In this document: piece after piece, positions 26,510 to 38,174 of the stretch
How positions within the stretch are numbered: position 1 is the first letter of the stretch
Layout of the letters: every line of letters begins with the position of its first letter
Assembly (NCBI GenBank): GCA_009469675.1
Contig: SSSZ01000029.1
Coordinates: forward strand, 1 to 64,000
DNA from: Azonexaceae bacterium
GTDB lineage: Bacteria > Pseudomonadota > Gammaproteobacteria > Burkholderiales > Rhodocyclaceae
Direction: 5' to 3'
Length of the DNA: 64,000 nucleotides
Notes under the pieces: model-generated
Databases searched by the model: none
Seen by the model: only the letters and a program-made list of their open reading frames with translations
Told to the model about the DNA's origin: nothing
Program-made: the position numbers and the translations under genes

Positions 26510-27087
26510 AGCGCTGGTCCGGCCAACTCTACCCCATCGTCATTCTGGTCGCCCTGGCGGCGCTCAGTTTCTGGCTCGAACGGGCCATCGACCTCCCCGC
26601 CACCAAACGCGACGGCAAGACCCGCCACGACCCCGACACCTTCGTCGACAACTTCGTCGTCCGGCGCTTCAGCGCCGACGGGATTCTGCAGTATCGCCTG
26701 CGCTCGCCGCGCATGCTGCACTTTGCCGACGACGACAGCTCTCTGGTGGACCAGCCGCGCCTCGTCTATTACCGCCCCGACGCCCCCGACATGACCCTTT
26801 CCGGCCAGCACGCCTTCGTCGCCGCCGAGGGCGAAACGGTCTATTTCTGGGACGACGTCGTCGCCACCCGCGCCCCCACGGCGACCCGCCCGGAAATGGT
26901 CGCCCGCATGCCGAATCTCACGGTGCAGCCCGACGACGGCATCGCCTTCACCGACAGCGCCGTCGAAATCACCCAGGGTCAGTCGTGGACCAAGGGCGTC
27001 GGCATGCACCTCGACAACAACACCTCGATCCTCGTGCTGAAATCCCAGGTCACCGGGCTTTTCTACCGACCCAAGGCGAAACCATGA
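26506..27087 (+). CDS. lptC: LPS export protein LptC
   Basis: A bitopic inner-membrane protein linking the LptB2FG transporter to periplasmic LptA. 193 aa with one N-terminal transmembrane helix (LYPIVILVALAALSFWLE) and a beta-jellyroll carrying DTFVDNFVVRRFSADGILQYRL and MTLSGQHAFVAAEGETVYFWDDV. Start ATG overlaps the kdsC stop (ATGA) and the gene overlaps lptA in the same way. Confidence 0.92.
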   Translation: MKRWSGQLYPIVILVALAALSFWLERAIDLPATKRDGKTRHDPDTFVDNFVVRRFSADGILQYRLRSPRMLHFADDDSSLVDQPRLVYYRPDAPDMTLSGQHAFVAAEGETVYFWDDVVATRAPTATRPEMVARMPNLTVQPDDGIAFTDSAVEITQGQSWTKGVGMHLDNNTSILVLKSQVTGLFYRPKAKP

Positions 27088-27686
27088 AAACCAGCCTTTG
27101 CCTCCCTCTCCTCGTCCTGGCCGCGTTCGCTCCGGCCGCCCAGGCCGAACGGGCCGACCGCGACAAGCCGATCCAGCTCGAAGCCCAGCGCGTCACCGTG
27201 GACGACGCCAAAAAAATCCAAATCCTCGAAGGCGATGTCGTCCTCATCAAAGGCACCCTCATCATCCAGTCCGACAAGGTGGTGGTCACCGAGGACCAGT
27301 ACGGCTTTCAGCGCGGCACCGCCTTCGGCGGCAAGGGCGGCCTCGCCCGCTTCCGCCAGAAGCGCGAGGGCAAGGAAGAATACATCGACGGCGAGGCCGA
27401 ACGGATCGAATACGACACGCGCAGCGAAATCGCCGAACTGTTCCGCCGGGCCTGGGTGAAGAGCGGCGACGATCAGGTCAAGGGGGACTACATCTGGTAC
27501 GACTCGATCCACGAAAAATACCTGGTGACGGCGGGCGAGAACCGCGACCCGAAAGCCCCGCCGCCCCGGGTCCGCGCTGTCATTCAGCCCAAGAACAAGG
27601 GCGCCGCGCCGGAAGACACGCCAGTCAAGGGCGACCATCTCGGCCTCAAGGGCGCGGCGTCCCTCGATCAGGCGCCGGAACACTAA
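27084..27686 (+). CDS. lptA: LPS transport periplasmic protein LptA
   Basis: The periplasmic bridge protein for LPS export. 200 aa with signal peptide (MKTSLCLPLLVLAAFAPAAQA) and the OstA jellyroll: DKPIQLEAQRVTVDDAKKIQ, LEGDVVLIKGTLIIQSDKVVV and AERIEYDTRSEIAELFRRAWV. The ATG at 27084 overlaps the lptC stop. In most proteobacteria lptB follows within a few bases; here a non-coding gap and phasin genes follow, so LptB must be encoded elsewhere. Confidence 0.94.
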   Translation: MKTSLCLPLLVLAAFAPAAQAERADRDKPIQLEAQRVTVDDAKKIQILEGDVVLIKGTLIIQSDKVVVTEDQYGFQRGTAFGGKGGLARFRQKREGKEEYIDGEAERIEYDTRSEIAELFRRAWVKSGDDQVKGDYIWYDSIHEKYLVTAGENRDPKAPPPRVRAVIQPKNKGAAPEDTPVKGDHLGLKGAASLDQAPEH

Positions 27687-27688
27687 AC

Positions 27689-27755
27689 CCCCGGCGGAAT
27701 CGCCCGCCGGGGATTCAAACAGCACCGCTTTCGCGCCGCAAAAGCGGCGTTTGAA
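27689..27755 (+). terminator. Two tandem hairpins after lptA
   Basis: First hairpin: CCCCGGCGG (27689-27697) with CCGCCGGGG (27704-27712). Second: TTCAAAC (27714-27720) with GTTTGAA (27749-27755), and an inner CCGCTTT/AAAGCGG pair. Neither is followed by a run of T, so this may be a Rho-dependent or processing end of the kds-lpt transcript. The rest of the 27687-27945 gap holds the phasin promoter and operators. Confidence 0.5.
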
Positions 27756-27805
27756 ACAGGGGCGAATTCTCGACCTAACCACCTGTTCGCATTCACGAAA
27801 AAATA

Positions 27806-27826
27806 TTTTTGTGCAGCGCACAAAAA
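27806..27826. promoter_or_regulatory. Upstream phasin operator: perfect inverted repeat, PhaR-like
   Basis: Arms TTTTTGTGC and GCACAAAAA around AGC, ending 4 bases before the -35 hexamer. TGC-rich dyads at phasin promoters are the known targets of the PHA-responsive repressor PhaR; the assignment to PhaR is inference, the dyad is directly visible. Confidence 0.65.
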
Positions 27827-27830
27827 AGGC

Positions 27831-27858
27831 TTGACATCGCTTAAAACATTTCTATAAT
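27831..27858 (+). promoter_or_regulatory. Consensus sigma70 promoter of the phasin locus
   Basis: TTGACA (27831-27836), 16-base spacer, TATAAT (27853-27858): both hexamers match consensus perfectly. The predicted start is about 27865, giving an 80-base leader to the first phasin ATG. Such a strong promoter fits a very abundant granule protein that needs tight repression. Confidence 0.92.
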
Positions 27859-27866
27859 TGTCGCTA

Positions 27867-27882
27867 TGGTGCAGTGCAGCAA
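27867..27882. promoter_or_regulatory. Downstream phasin operator, TGC-rich, overlapping +1
   Basis: The segment TGGTGCAGTGCAGCAA lies at the predicted transcription start and contains repeated TGCAG units related to the upstream dyad. A repressor bound here would block initiation; together with 27806-27826 it brackets the promoter. Confidence 0.6.
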
Positions 27883-27945
27883 TCGAGGTACAAAGCACTG
27901 CAACGGGTTACCCCAGTTTGCATGATTATTCTTAGGAGATTTGAC

Positions 27946-28488
27946 ATGTTCACCACCCCCGAGCAGTTCGCTTCCGCCAACAAGGCCACCGTTGATTCCC
28001 TGCTGTCCCTGGCCAACACCGCCCTGGCGTCCGCCGAGCGCATCGCCGCCCTCAACCTGAACACCGCCCGCTCCATCCTGGAAGACGGCGTTTCCGGCGC
28101 CAAGGCCCTGCTGGCCGCCAAGGACGTGCAGGAAGCCCTCTCCATCCAGGCCTCCCTGGCCCAGCCCAACGTCGAGAAGGCCGTTGCCTATTCCCGTTCG
28201 GTCTATGAAATCTCTGCCCAGACCCAGGAAGAACTGTCCAAGATGGTCGAAGCCCAGTTCGGCGATTTCCAGAAGCAAGTCGCCGCCCTGCTCGACAAGG
28301 CCGCCAAGTCCGCTCCCGCCGGTTCCGACGTTGCCGTCGCCGCCGTCAAGAGCGCCATCGCTGCCGCCAACTCGGCCTTCGACAACATGAACAAGGCTGC
28401 CAAGCAAGTCGCCGAAATCGCCGAAGCCAACGTGGCCGCCGCGACCAACGCCACTGTCAAGGCCGTCTCTGCCGGCAAGAAGAAGTAA
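27946..28488 (+). CDS. phaP: Phasin family protein (first copy)
   Basis: 180-residue amphipathic, mostly helical granule-associated protein that coats PHA inclusions. It has the Phasin_2 pattern: MFTTPEQFASANKATVDSLLSLANTALASAERIAALNLN, the QASLAQPNVEKAVAYSRSVYEI core, and a Lys/Ala-rich C-terminus. The start is the ATG at 27946 with RBS AGGAG at 27934-27938. It is preceded by a consensus promoter and followed by a strong terminator, so it can be expressed alone at high level. Confidence 0.92.
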   Translation: MFTTPEQFASANKATVDSLLSLANTALASAERIAALNLNTARSILEDGVSGAKALLAAKDVQEALSIQASLAQPNVEKAVAYSRSVYEISAQTQEELSKMVEAQFGDFQKQVAALLDKAAKSAPAGSDVAVAAVKSAIAAANSAFDNMNKAAKQVAEIAEANVAAATNATVKAVSAGKKK

Positions 28489-28500
28489 TTTCCCGGTACG

Positions 28501-28526
28501 ACCCCCGCCCCAGAGCGGGGGTTTTT
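28501..28526 (+). terminator. Rho-independent terminator after the first phasin gene
   Basis: Arms ACCCCCGC and GCGGGGGT with a 6-base loop, followed by TTTT. It separates the two phasin genes, so the second is expressed either by read-through or by an undetected promoter in 28527-28560. Confidence 0.9.
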
Positions 28527-28579
28527 CCTTCCCCCGACAAGGAAAACTCTCTTTTCACACTTATCCGGAGGAATCACCC

Positions 28580-29140
28580 ATGAGCAACCCGAACATCGAT
28601 CAACTCGCCGCTGCCCAGAAAGCCAACGCCGAAGTCATGATGGCCCTGCTGCGCACCGCTTTCAACGGCGTCGAGCGTCTCACCGCCCTCAACATGGCAG
28701 CGTCCCGCGAGTTCTTCAACAATGCGGTCAACAACACCCAGCAGCTCATGGGTGCCAAGGATCCCGCCGAAGTCGCCAAGCTCAACAGCCAACTGGCCAA
28801 GCCGAACGTCGAGAAGTGGACCGAGTACTCCCGCAGCATCTACGACCTGGTCGCCCAGATGCAGAAGGAAGTGACCTCGGTCATGGAATCCCAGTACAGC
28901 AGCTTCACCAAGAACGCCTCCAGCGCCGTTGACAAGGCGACTGCCGGCGCCCCCGTCGGCGGCGACGTCTTCGCGGCCGCCATGAAGTCGATGCTGAGCG
29001 CTTCCACCAAGGCTTTCGACAACATGACCTCGATGGCCAAGCAGCTCTCCGACATCGCCGAAGCCAACATGCAGGTCGCCACCAAGACCGCCACCAAGGC
29101 CGCCAGCGCCACCGCTGCCGCCGCCAAGAAGAGCAAGTAA
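28580..29140 (+). CDS. phaP: Phasin family protein (second copy)
   Basis: 186 aa, paralogous to the preceding gene: NIDQLAAAQKANAEVMMALLRTAFNGVERLTALNM, AKLNSQLAKPNVEKWTEYSRSIYDLVAQ, DNMTSMAKQLSDIAEANM, and an Ala/Lys C-terminus. RBS GGAGGAA. The two copies agree in domain order but differ in many positions, so the duplication is not recent. A strong terminator follows. Confidence 0.92.
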   Translation: MSNPNIDQLAAAQKANAEVMMALLRTAFNGVERLTALNMAASREFFNNAVNNTQQLMGAKDPAEVAKLNSQLAKPNVEKWTEYSRSIYDLVAQMQKEVTSVMESQYSSFTKNASSAVDKATAGAPVGGDVFAAAMKSMLSASTKAFDNMTSMAKQLSDIAEANMQVATKTATKAASATAAAAKKSK

Positions 29141-29163
29141 TCCGGCTCTTCCGGCAGCCCACG

Positions 29164-29189
29164 AAAAACCCGGCCTGGCCGGGTTTTTT
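29164..29189 (+). terminator. Rho-independent terminator after the second phasin gene
   Basis: Arms AAAAACCCGGCC and GGCCGGGTTTTT with a one-base loop and a T-run; because the 5' arm starts with A-run it can also terminate the convergent minus-strand operon ending at 29211. Confidence 0.93.
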
Positions 29190-29210
29190 GCGTTTACCCC
29201 AGCGTTCCGG

Positions 29211-29978
29211 TCAGGGCCGCCGGACCCAGGTGATGCCGCGCTTTTCCACTTCGACGCGAATTTCCTCCAGGGCCTGGTCCACCAGTCCGGGTTCCCCCTC
29301 GACCCCCAGTTCGAGGTGGCGGCGCTCGTTGCCGACGATGGAGGGCAGTGAAAAGAGCCGCAGAGTCGGGTAGTCGGCGACGATGCGCTCCATGAGGTCG
29401 AGGAGCGCGCTCTCGTAGGCGGCCGGGCCGGTCAGGTAGAAGGCCTTTTCGACCTTGGCGTCCACCGGCCGGAATTGATCGCGGTAGTAGGTATCGAGCA
29501 CCCATTCGATCATCGGGTGGGCCATCTGGGGAAATCCCGGAACGAAATAGTGTTCCTGCAGCGCAAACCCGGGTATGCGGTTGAAGGGGTTGGGGATGAT
29601 CCGGGCGCCCGCCGGGAAGGTCACCAGTTGCAGGCGCTGGGGGGTCATGTCGTCGCCGAAGCGGACCTTGGCTTCCTCGACCCCCCCGGGGTGGATTTCC
29701 AGCCCGACCCCCAGGGCCAGGGCCGCCGCCTGGCGGGTGTGGTCGTCCGGGGTGTTGCCGATGCCCCCGCAGGAAAAGACCACGTCGCCCGCCGCCAGGG
29801 TGCGCCGGAAGGTGGCGGCCAGGCGCTCCCGCTCGTCGCCCAGGTACTCGACCCAGGACAGCCGCAGGCCCCGTGCCGCCATGCAGGCGGCGATGGCTTC
29901 GAAATGCTTGTCCTGGCGTTTTCCCGACAGGATTTCGTCGCCGATGATGAAGGCGCCGAAAGTACGTTGATTGCTCAT
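29211..29978 (-). CDS. CinA/MoaB-type molybdopterin-binding domain protein
   Basis: 255 aa. N-terminal half is a MoCF-biosynthesis-fold domain (FGAFIIGDEILSGKRQDKHF, VEYLGDERERLAATFRRTL, VVFSCGGIGNTPDDHTRQAAALALG), as in the first domain of CinA. The C-terminal nicotinamide-nucleotide deamidase domain of classical CinA is absent; instead about 80 residues (VEKAFYLTGPAAYESALLDLMERI...) resemble the COG1058 small-domain extension. Likely a nucleotide or pterin-binding enzyme of unproven reaction. Start ATG at 29978 overlaps the EI24 gene stop by 4 bases. Confidence 0.82.
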   Translation of the reverse strand: MSNQRTFGAFIIGDEILSGKRQDKHFEAIAACMAARGLRLSWVEYLGDERERLAATFRRTLAAGDVVFSCGGIGNTPDDHTRQAAALALGVGLEIHPGGVEEAKVRFGDDMTPQRLQLVTFPAGARIIPNPFNRIPGFALQEHYFVPGFPQMAHPMIEWVLDTYYRDQFRPVDAKVEKAFYLTGPAAYESALLDLMERIVADYPTLRLFSLPSIVGNERRHLELGVEGEPGLVDQALEEIRVEVEKRGITWVRRP

Positions 29979-30701
29979 AACCGCTCCCCCTGGATGGTGA
30001 CGACGGCGCCGCCGCGGGAGCGGCGCAGGGCCTCCAGTCCGTAATGGGCGAATGATAGCGCCGCCAGGGCGGGAACGAGCAGTCCGACCACCGGCAGGTG
30101 GGCCAGGATGGCCATGACCAGCCCGAGCAGGAAGAGGGGCCGCCGGTGTTGCTGCCGCAAGCCCCGCCATTCGTCGGCGGTGGCGTGGAGCGAGGTGGCG
30201 TCGTAGGCGAAGGTGCGGCGGTTGAACCAGGCCATGAGGAGCAGGGGCAGCACCAGCGACAAGCCGGGAATGAGCCAGAACGGCAAGGTCAGGAACCAGC
30301 CGGCGACGAAGAACAGCGAGGCCAGCAGGCTGTTCACCGTCGCCGCGACGAAGCTGTCGGCCCCCATCGGCGCCACGTCGCGGTACTCGCCCGCCGCCAG
30401 GTGCTTGAGGAGCAGCGGCATGACCAAGACCGCGGCAAGAAGCGACGCGGTCAGGTAGGCGCAGGCGAAAATCGCCATCCACCCCCCCAGGTAGGCCAGG
30501 ATGTGGGCCAGCCAGGCGACGCCCCAGCCGGTCAGCACGGTCATCGGCGGATGGCCGAGAAGCCAGTCCACCAGGAGGCCCAGGCCCCAGACCGCGAGGC
30601 CGATCCAGAAGACAAGGGAAAACAGCGCCGGCCCCAGGACGTATCCCCAGACCTTGGGGTCGCGCAGGCTGGCGAAAGTACGCATCAGGGCGAGGACGAC
30701 C

Positions 30702-30709
<8 letters not shown>
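29975..30709 (-). CDS. EI24 domain integral membrane protein
   Basis: 244 aa with at least five hydrophobic segments (GYVLGPALFSLVFWIGLAVWG; GWMAIFACAYLTASLLAAVLV; ASLFFVAGWFLTLPFWLIPG; LFLLGLVMAILAHLPVVGLL). The EI24/CysZ family signature is the stretch FWLIPGLSLVLPLLLMAWFNRRTFAYDA. CysZ members transport sulfate, but the family is broad and the substrate here is unknown. It overlaps hrpA by 8 bases and the CinA-like gene by 4. Confidence 0.82.
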
Positions 30710-34625
<3,916 letters not shown>

Positions 34626-34825
34626 GGAAAAACGGCAGGCGAGAGCTGCGCATTATCCTAGAAACCGGGGCGGGACGCTTGGCCATCCCTGGCCCCGCCA
34701 CCTCCCCCTCGCCGCCCCCTTGGCCGGCGCCCCTGCCGCCGGCCGGCAAGGCCCGCCTCTTCCATCGCCGCCTCCACCGCGCCGCCCAGGCCCTCCGGCC
34801 GGCGAGACCAGCGGATCGGGGTGGA

Positions 34826-35116
34826 TTAAGGCATCGAGCCGACCAACTTGCGCATTTCGTCGAGGGAGAAGCCGCGCAAGGTCTCGCTGCGGACATTGCC
34901 CAGCGTCGCCGATTTCAAGCCGGTGGCCATGACCGCTTCCTCGCTCCCTTCGAGGACCACCACCATGTCGTAGCGGCCGACGGTGTAATGGACGCTCTTG
35001 ACCACGACGCCGTGTTTTTCCGCCATCGCCCGATAGGCCTCGAAGCGATCCGGCGATTCCTTGACGTTGCGGATTCCCTGGTCGGTAAAGTTAGCGAGGA
35101 CAATGAAAGTCGCCAT
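34826..35116 (-). CDS. GYD-domain protein
   Basis: 96 aa, MATFIVLANFTDQGIRNVKESPDR to the end, matching GYD-domain proteins with the eponymous motif present here as VGRYDMVVVLEGSEEA. It forms a small ferredoxin-like alpha/beta fold of unknown reaction. The start is the ATG at 35116 preceded by TAGGAGATCG. Longer readings lack support. It is separated from fluC by about 180 bases. Confidence 0.88.
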   Translation of the reverse strand: MATFIVLANFTDQGIRNVKESPDRFEAYRAMAEKHGVVVKSVHYTVGRYDMVVVLEGSEEAVMATGLKSATLGNVRSETLRGFSLDEMRKLVGSMP

Positions 35117-35206
35117 GATCGATCTCCTAGAAATAGTCGGCATAAGGATGGCAGCCGCCGGTGCCGAAGCGCTCCCCCGGGGGAAGCCGACGGCGAAGCC
35201 CCGGCG

Positions 35207-35234
35207 CCAGCCCGCCGGCAATGGGGCGGGCTGG
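35207..35234. other. Strong hairpin between fluC and the GYD gene
   Basis: Arms CCAGCCCGCC and GGCGGGCTGG with an 8-base loop, downstream of fluC on the minus strand. No T-run follows, so it may stabilise the 3' end of the fluC message or act with Rho. The rest of the 35117-35294 gap shows nothing else. Confidence 0.4.
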
Positions 35235-35294
35235 CCTGAAGCATAGCCCGCGCCGGCGAAAATGCACGGCAATTCGCGGTTCGCCCGGCGGGCG

Positions 35295-35684
35295 TCAGCC
35301 CCAGATGCGCGTCGCCCCCACCGTCAGCAGGCCGAGGTAGGTGGCGAGCAGCGACCCGGCCAGGTGCACCGCGGCCAGGCCGATGGCCCAGGCGGGCTGG
35401 CCGGCCAGAAGGCGCTCGACGACTTCGGCGGAAAAGGTGGAAAAGGTGGTGAGGCCGCCGAGGAAGCCGGTAATGGCGAAGAGTTTCCAGGCCAGCGGGT
35501 AGTGGGTATTGAGATGGAACACCCCGACCGCCACGCCGACCAGGTAGCCGCCGATCAGGTTGGCTGCCAGGGTTCCCAGGGGCAGGGCCAGAACCAGGGG
35601 ATTGAGGGCGAGGCCGAGCAGCCAGCGGACCCAGGCCCCCAGCGCGGCGCCGCATCCCACGGCAAAAAATCCGATTGCGTTCAT
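35295..35684 (-). CDS. crcB: Fluoride channel CrcB/Fluc
   Basis: 129 aa, four transmembrane helices, forming a dual-topology dimer that exports fluoride. Family signatures: GCGAALGAWVRW, LAANLIGGYLVGV (pore Asn) and GGLTTFSTFSAE (sodium site and phenylalanine box). Length is standard for the family. Start is the ATG at 35684; a longer reading adds five residues. I see no convincing fluoride riboswitch in the 150 bases upstream. Confidence 0.93.
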   Translation of the reverse strand: MNAIGFFAVGCGAALGAWVRWLLGLALNPLVLALPLGTLAANLIGGYLVGVAVGVFHLNTHYPLAWKLFAITGFLGGLTTFSTFSAEVVERLLAGQPAWAIGLAAVHLAGSLLATYLGLLTVGATRIWG

Positions 35685-35812
35685 CCCCGACCTCCCCAAG
35701 ACCGACCGGCCATTTTACCGGAAGCGCCCCCCGCCGGCGGCCCGGGACGAAAAGACAGCCACCTAGGACTAACGGCATAGACGGGGGCGTCGCCGTCTGC
35801 CATCATGGCTGC

Positions 35813-35818
35813 TATATT
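35813..35818 (+). promoter_or_regulatory. Probable -10 element (TATATT) of the GGDEF/EAL gene
   Basis: TATATT followed by CGGGG, 22 bases before the GTG start at 35840. No consensus -35 is visible. It nearly repeats the TATATTCGG element before pyrF. Confidence 0.4.
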
Positions 35819-35839
35819 CGGGGCAAACCGGAGCATCCA

Positions 35840-38122
35840 GTGAACAAGATCGGTCCCCTCACCTTCGCCAAGCCGTTGCCCGTCTTCAATTTGCTGGTCG
35901 GCGGCATCGTCCTGGTCGGACTCATCGTCGCCCTCACCGCCTACGAGACCTTCACCCGCCGAGAACGCGCCTACCAGGACATGGAGGCCAGCCTCGGACT
36001 CCTCGTCACCGCCCTGGCCGAATACACCGAACGCACCGTCCAGTCGATCGACGTTCTGGTCCACAACATCGACGCCGACCTCGCCCGCGTCGACCTCGCC
36101 AGCTCCGCCGGCTTCGAGGCGGCGTCGCGCATGCTGCAGCAGCGCATCGCCGACTTCCCGAACCTGCTCAGCATCAACATCCTGGGCAAGGAAGGCGAAC
36201 TGGTGGCGAGTTCCTTCGCCAACCCGGCCAGCTATTACGGCGACCGGGATTATTTCGTGGCGGCCCGCCAGGGCCTGCACGGCAGGCGGATCAACATCAG
36301 CAAGCCGCTCCTGGGGCGCGGCTCCAAGCGCTGGGCCATCTCCGTCACCCTGCGGCGCGAAAACAAGCAGGGCGAATTCCTCGGCGTCATCTACGCCGGC
36401 ATCGACCTGGAAAAGCTCAACAACTATTTCCGCAACGTCATCCCCTTCGAAGGCGCCGCCGTCGCCCTCTACCGCCGCGACGCCCGGCTCCTGGCCCGCT
36501 ACCCCCTGGTGCCCGAAGCCTTCGACAAGGATTATTCGGGCATCGCCTTCTTCCGCACCCATCTCCCCGAATCGCCCAACGGCTTCTACCGGGCGGTCAG
36601 CTCCATCGACGGCGTACCGCGCAGCGTCGCCTACCGCAGCATCCCGGCCTACGGCCTGGTCATCAACGTATCGGCCAACGAGCAGTTTGTCGAGATGGCG
36701 TGGCGGAAAAACCTCTGGCTGCCGGCCATCGTCGGCAGCCTGGGCCTGGCGGTGATCTTCGCCCTGGTCGTGATGACCCTGCGCCACCGCCAGAACCAGC
36801 GCGAACTGCAGGAACGCATCGCCTGGCAGGCCAACCACGACGCCGCCACCGGCCTGCCCAACCGCTTTCTTTTCGAAGACCGCCTGCGCAAGGCCCTGCA
36901 GGCGGCGGAGCGGACCGGACGGTCCCTCGTCCTGCTGTTCATCGACCTCGACAATTTCAAGCGCATCAACGATTCCCTGGGCCACGCCATGGGCGACGAA
37001 GTCCTGCGCACCACCGCCGCCTGGCTCAAGGCCTCGGTCCGGGAAAGCGACACGGTGGCCCGCTTCGGCGGCGACGAATTCGCCGTCCTGCTGCCCGAGA
37101 TTCGCCAGGAGGACGACGCCGGCGCCATCGCCGCCAAAATCCTGCAGCAGTTCAACCAGGCCATGCGCTTCGGCGGCAAGGAAATCACCGTCACCACCAG
37201 CATCGGCATCGCCACCTACCCCCAGGACGGCGGCGATCCGATACAACTCATGGCCAGCGCCGACGCCGCCATGTACCGGGCCAAGGAAAGCGGCCGCAAC
37301 CTGGCCTGCCTCTTCGACCGCGAACTCTCCGACCGCGTCCAGGAGCGCATGCGGCTGGAAGAGGCCCTGCACAGCGCCCTCGACCGCCAGGAACTCCACC
37401 TCGTCTTCCAGCCCCTGGTGGAATCCGGTGACGGCGCCGTGGTCGGCGCCGAAGTCCTGCTGCGCTGGCAACACCCGGAACTGGGCAACATCCCCCCCGA
37501 CCGGTTCATCCCCATCGCCGAAAGCACCGGCCTCATCGAACCCATCGGCAACTGGGTGCTTGGCGAAGCCTGCCGGCGCGCCGCCGCCTGGCCGGAACCC
37601 GGCGGCAAGCCGCTGCGCATTGCCGTCAATATCTCACCCCGCCAGTTGAAACGCCCCCATTTCGCCGCCGAGGTCCGGGGCATCCTCGCCGCCACCGGCC
37701 TGCCCGCCGCCCGCCTGGAAATCGAAATCACCGAAAGCCTGCTGGTCAGCCCGGACTCCCAGGCCACGGAAAATCTTTCCCAATTGCGCGAACTGGGCAT
37801 CGGGCTGGCCATCGACGATTTCGGCACCGGCTACTCTTCCCTCTCTTACCTGTCGCGGCTGCCGGTGACCATGCTCAAGATCGACCGCTCCTTCGTCGCC
37901 CGGCTCGACAACAGCCCCCAGGACCGCGTCCTGGCCCGCGCCATCGCCGCCCTGGCCCACGGCCTGGGCCTGAAAACCGTGGGCGAAGGGGTCGAGACCG
38001 AGGCCCAGAGCACCTTCCTGCGCGACATCCGCTGCCACTACCAGCAGGGCTACCTGCACGCCCGCCCGCTGCCTGGCGACCAGTTCCTGGCTTGGCTGCA
38101 AACCCGGGGCCAGGACGGCTAA
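35840..38122 (+). CDS. Membrane-bound GGDEF/EAL cyclic di-GMP protein with periplasmic sensor domain
   Basis: 760 aa from GTG at 35840 (VNKIGPLTFAKPL). TM1 at about 15-38, a periplasmic dCache/PDC-like sensor (about 45-285, with SSFANPASYYGDRDYFVAARQG typical of this family), TM2 at about 291-313. GGDEF domain with FGGDEF intact (409-414). EAL domain with the signature as EVLLRW (538-543), NISPRQL, IEITESLL, IDDFGTGYSSLSYL and VGEGVETEAQ, all metal and catalytic positions apparently retained. It may both make and degrade cyclic di-GMP. No product-inhibition RxxD is obvious immediately before GGDEF (ASVRESDTVARFGG has the pattern R-E-S-D, which fits RxxD). Confidence 0.92.
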   Translation: MNKIGPLTFAKPLPVFNLLVGGIVLVGLIVALTAYETFTRRERAYQDMEASLGLLVTALAEYTERTVQSIDVLVHNIDADLARVDLASSAGFEAASRMLQQRIADFPNLLSINILGKEGELVASSFANPASYYGDRDYFVAARQGLHGRRINISKPLLGRGSKRWAISVTLRRENKQGEFLGVIYAGIDLEKLNNYFRNVIPFEGAAVALYRRDARLLARYPLVPEAFDKDYSGIAFFRTHLPESPNGFYRAVSSIDGVPRSVAYRSIPAYGLVINVSANEQFVEMAWRKNLWLPAIVGSLGLAVIFALVVMTLRHRQNQRELQERIAWQANHDAATGLPNRFLFEDRLRKALQAAERTGRSLVLLFIDLDNFKRINDSLGHAMGDEVLRTTAAWLKASVRESDTVARFGGDEFAVLLPEIRQEDDAGAIAAKILQQFNQAMRFGGKEITVTTSIGIATYPQDGGDPIQLMASADAAMYRAKESGRNLACLFDRELSDRVQERMRLEEALHSALDRQELHLVFQPLVESGDGAVVGAEVLLRWQHPELGNIPPDRFIPIAESTGLIEPIGNWVLGEACRRAAAWPEPGGKPLRIAVNISPRQLKRPHFAAEVRGILAATGLPAARLEIEITESLLVSPDSQATENLSQLRELGIGLAIDDFGTGYSSLSYLSRLPVTMLKIDRSFVARLDNSPQDRVLARAIAALAHGLGLKTVGEGVETEAQSTFLRDIRCHYQQGYLHARPLPGDQFLAWLQTRGQDG

Positions 38123-38174
38123 GCCGGGCCGGCCCGGGGTAAAATGCCGGGATTATTCCCTGCCGCATCCCGAG

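Noticed and set aside
34626-34825. Possible small genes in the gap between hrpA and the GYD gene
   Set aside because: Reading frames there are Arg/Pro/Ala-rich with no RBS or similarity; I see nothing I can support.
35685-35839. Fluoride or cyclic di-GMP riboswitch between crcB and the GGDEF/EAL gene
   Set aside because: Short matches (GGCGACGCC, GGGGCAAACC) tempt, but the conserved cores of neither riboswitch class can be completed on either strand.
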